The position numbers were made by a program, and so were the translations under genes. A DNA stretch of 7,444 nucleotides from Bacteroidales bacterium Bact_20 (GTDB lineage: Bacteria > Bacteroidota > Bacteroidia > Bacteroidales > DTU049). The stretch is taken from contig LUZL01000259.1 in NCBI GenBank assembly GCA_001603615.1, positions 1 through 7,444 of the forward strand. Direction: 5' to 3'. Below the pieces are notes generated by a model. The model was not told the origin of the DNA and ran no database searches. It was given only the letters and a program-made list of their open reading frames with translations. Positions 6,814-7,444 of the stretch are shown in pieces. Positions within the stretch are counted from its first letter, which is position 1. Every line of letters begins with the position of its first letter.

Positions 6814-7444
6814 TTATTTTTTATTAACTACATTGACTTTTGCACCATCATATAATTTATCTTGACCTACTACGACTATATTATCACCTTCATTGATATT
6901 TGATGAAAGGATTTCAGTGTAGTTATCTATTATTCTGCCTCGCTCTACAAAAATTTGTTTAGCAATATCATTTTCTATTTTGAAAAGGTAGAAATTGTTA
7001 GTACCTTGTAATTTCAATACAGCAATAGAAGGAGCAGCAAGAGCTTCAATGGTTCCCATGTCTATCTTTACTCTTGCAAACATACCTGGACGTAAAACTT
7101 CTCCTGGATTATCTATTTTAATTTCTACTCTATAGGATCTACTAATCGGATCTATAGTAGGAAAGACCTTAGACACTTTACCTTTAAATATTTTATCACC
7201 TAACGCATCTACTTGGATTTCTGCAGGTGTATTTACTTTTACTGTATTATAATATCTTTCGGGGATATCTACATATGCTTTTAAAACATTTAATTGTTGC
7301 AAAGTAATAATAGCAGCTTTACCCGTTCTAGAAGTTGGAGTACCAGAAAAAAGCTCTCCTTCTTCAAAATATTTATCAGTTACTACTCCATTAAAAGGTG
7401 CTTTCAAAAAAACATTTTTTTCTAAAAATTCTACATTATTTTTA
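6814..7444 (-). CDS. Periplasmic adaptor (membrane fusion) subunit of the RND pump, C-terminal part
   Basis: The reading frame is open through the right window edge, so the start and the signal sequence lie outside; about 209 residues are visible and the frame continues past TTG 7407, which is not the start. The visible part begins with the closing half of the lipoyl/barrel-sandwich domain (FLKAPFNGVVTDKYFEEGEL). A beta-barrel domain follows (LNVLKAYVDIPERYYNTVK, then DPISRSYRVEIKIDNPGEVL and RPGMFARVKI, a hallmark of AcrA/HlyD-type adaptors). A membrane-proximal domain closes the protein (from AAPSIAVLKL to the end, with GDNIVVVGQDKLYDGAKVNV). The adaptor bridges the RND trimer and the outer-membrane channel. 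It stops at TAA 6816-6814, 25 bases before the pump start, so the two are one operon. A TolC-like gene may lie further upstream; this is inference. Confidence 0.92.
   Translation of the reverse strand, partial: KNNVEFLEKNVFLKAPFNGVVTDKYFEEGELFSGTPTSRTGKAAIITLQQLNVLKAYVDIPERYYNTVKVNTPAEIQVDALGDKIFKGKVSKVFPTIDPISRSYRVEIKIDNPGEVLRPGMFARVKIDMGTIEALAAPSIAVLKLQGTNNFYLFKIENDIAKQIFVERGRIIDNYTEILSSNINEGDNIVVVGQDKLYDGAKVNVVNKK

Noticed and set aside
7405..7407. TTG as the start codon of the adaptor gene
   Set aside because: The frame stays open to the window edge, and the residues before it (NNVEFLEKNVF) continue the barrel-sandwich domain. The protein is simply cut by the window.

Overview
The window is AT-rich chromosomal DNA that looks like Bacteroidota (Bacteroidetes). 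The clues are the GyrB C-terminus, starts without Shine-Dalgarno sequences, possible TAnnTTTG -7 boxes, a secreted LysM/periplasmic-binding-fold protein, and an RND efflux operon ending in a small PII-like gene. The phylum is inferred from these features together; I cannot name a genus.

Layout: bases 1-225 (+) are the last 74 codons of gyrB. The rest of the coding DNA is on the minus strand. Bases 305-1297 hold a full-length IS1595-type (ISXO2-like) transposase converging on gyrB. Its zinc ribbon and third catalytic position are clear, but an Asp cannot be found where the second catalytic Asp is expected. Bases 1428-3188 encode an exported 586-residue protein with three LysM repeats and a type I periplasmic-binding-protein fold. 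A strong intrinsic terminator at 3251-3288 separates it from the next unit.

Bases 7444-3316, read on the minus strand, form one operon: a periplasmic adaptor (MFP, cut by the window edge), a 1057-residue RND pump of the HAE-1/AcrB type, and a 100-residue PII-like protein whose start codon overlaps the pump stop codon by 4 bases. The adaptor and pump would form the inner-membrane and periplasmic parts of a tripartite efflux system; an outer-membrane TolC-like partner is not visible and may lie upstream, outside the window. The PII-like protein is probably a cytoplasmic regulator or sensor of the pump. It lacks the classical PII uridylylation Tyr and the nucleotide-binding signature, so its ligand is unknown.

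No rRNA, tRNA or CRISPR array was seen. The most interesting points are the pump-linked PII-like protein, the transposase with a missing catalytic Asp, and the LysM-plus-binding-protein architecture.
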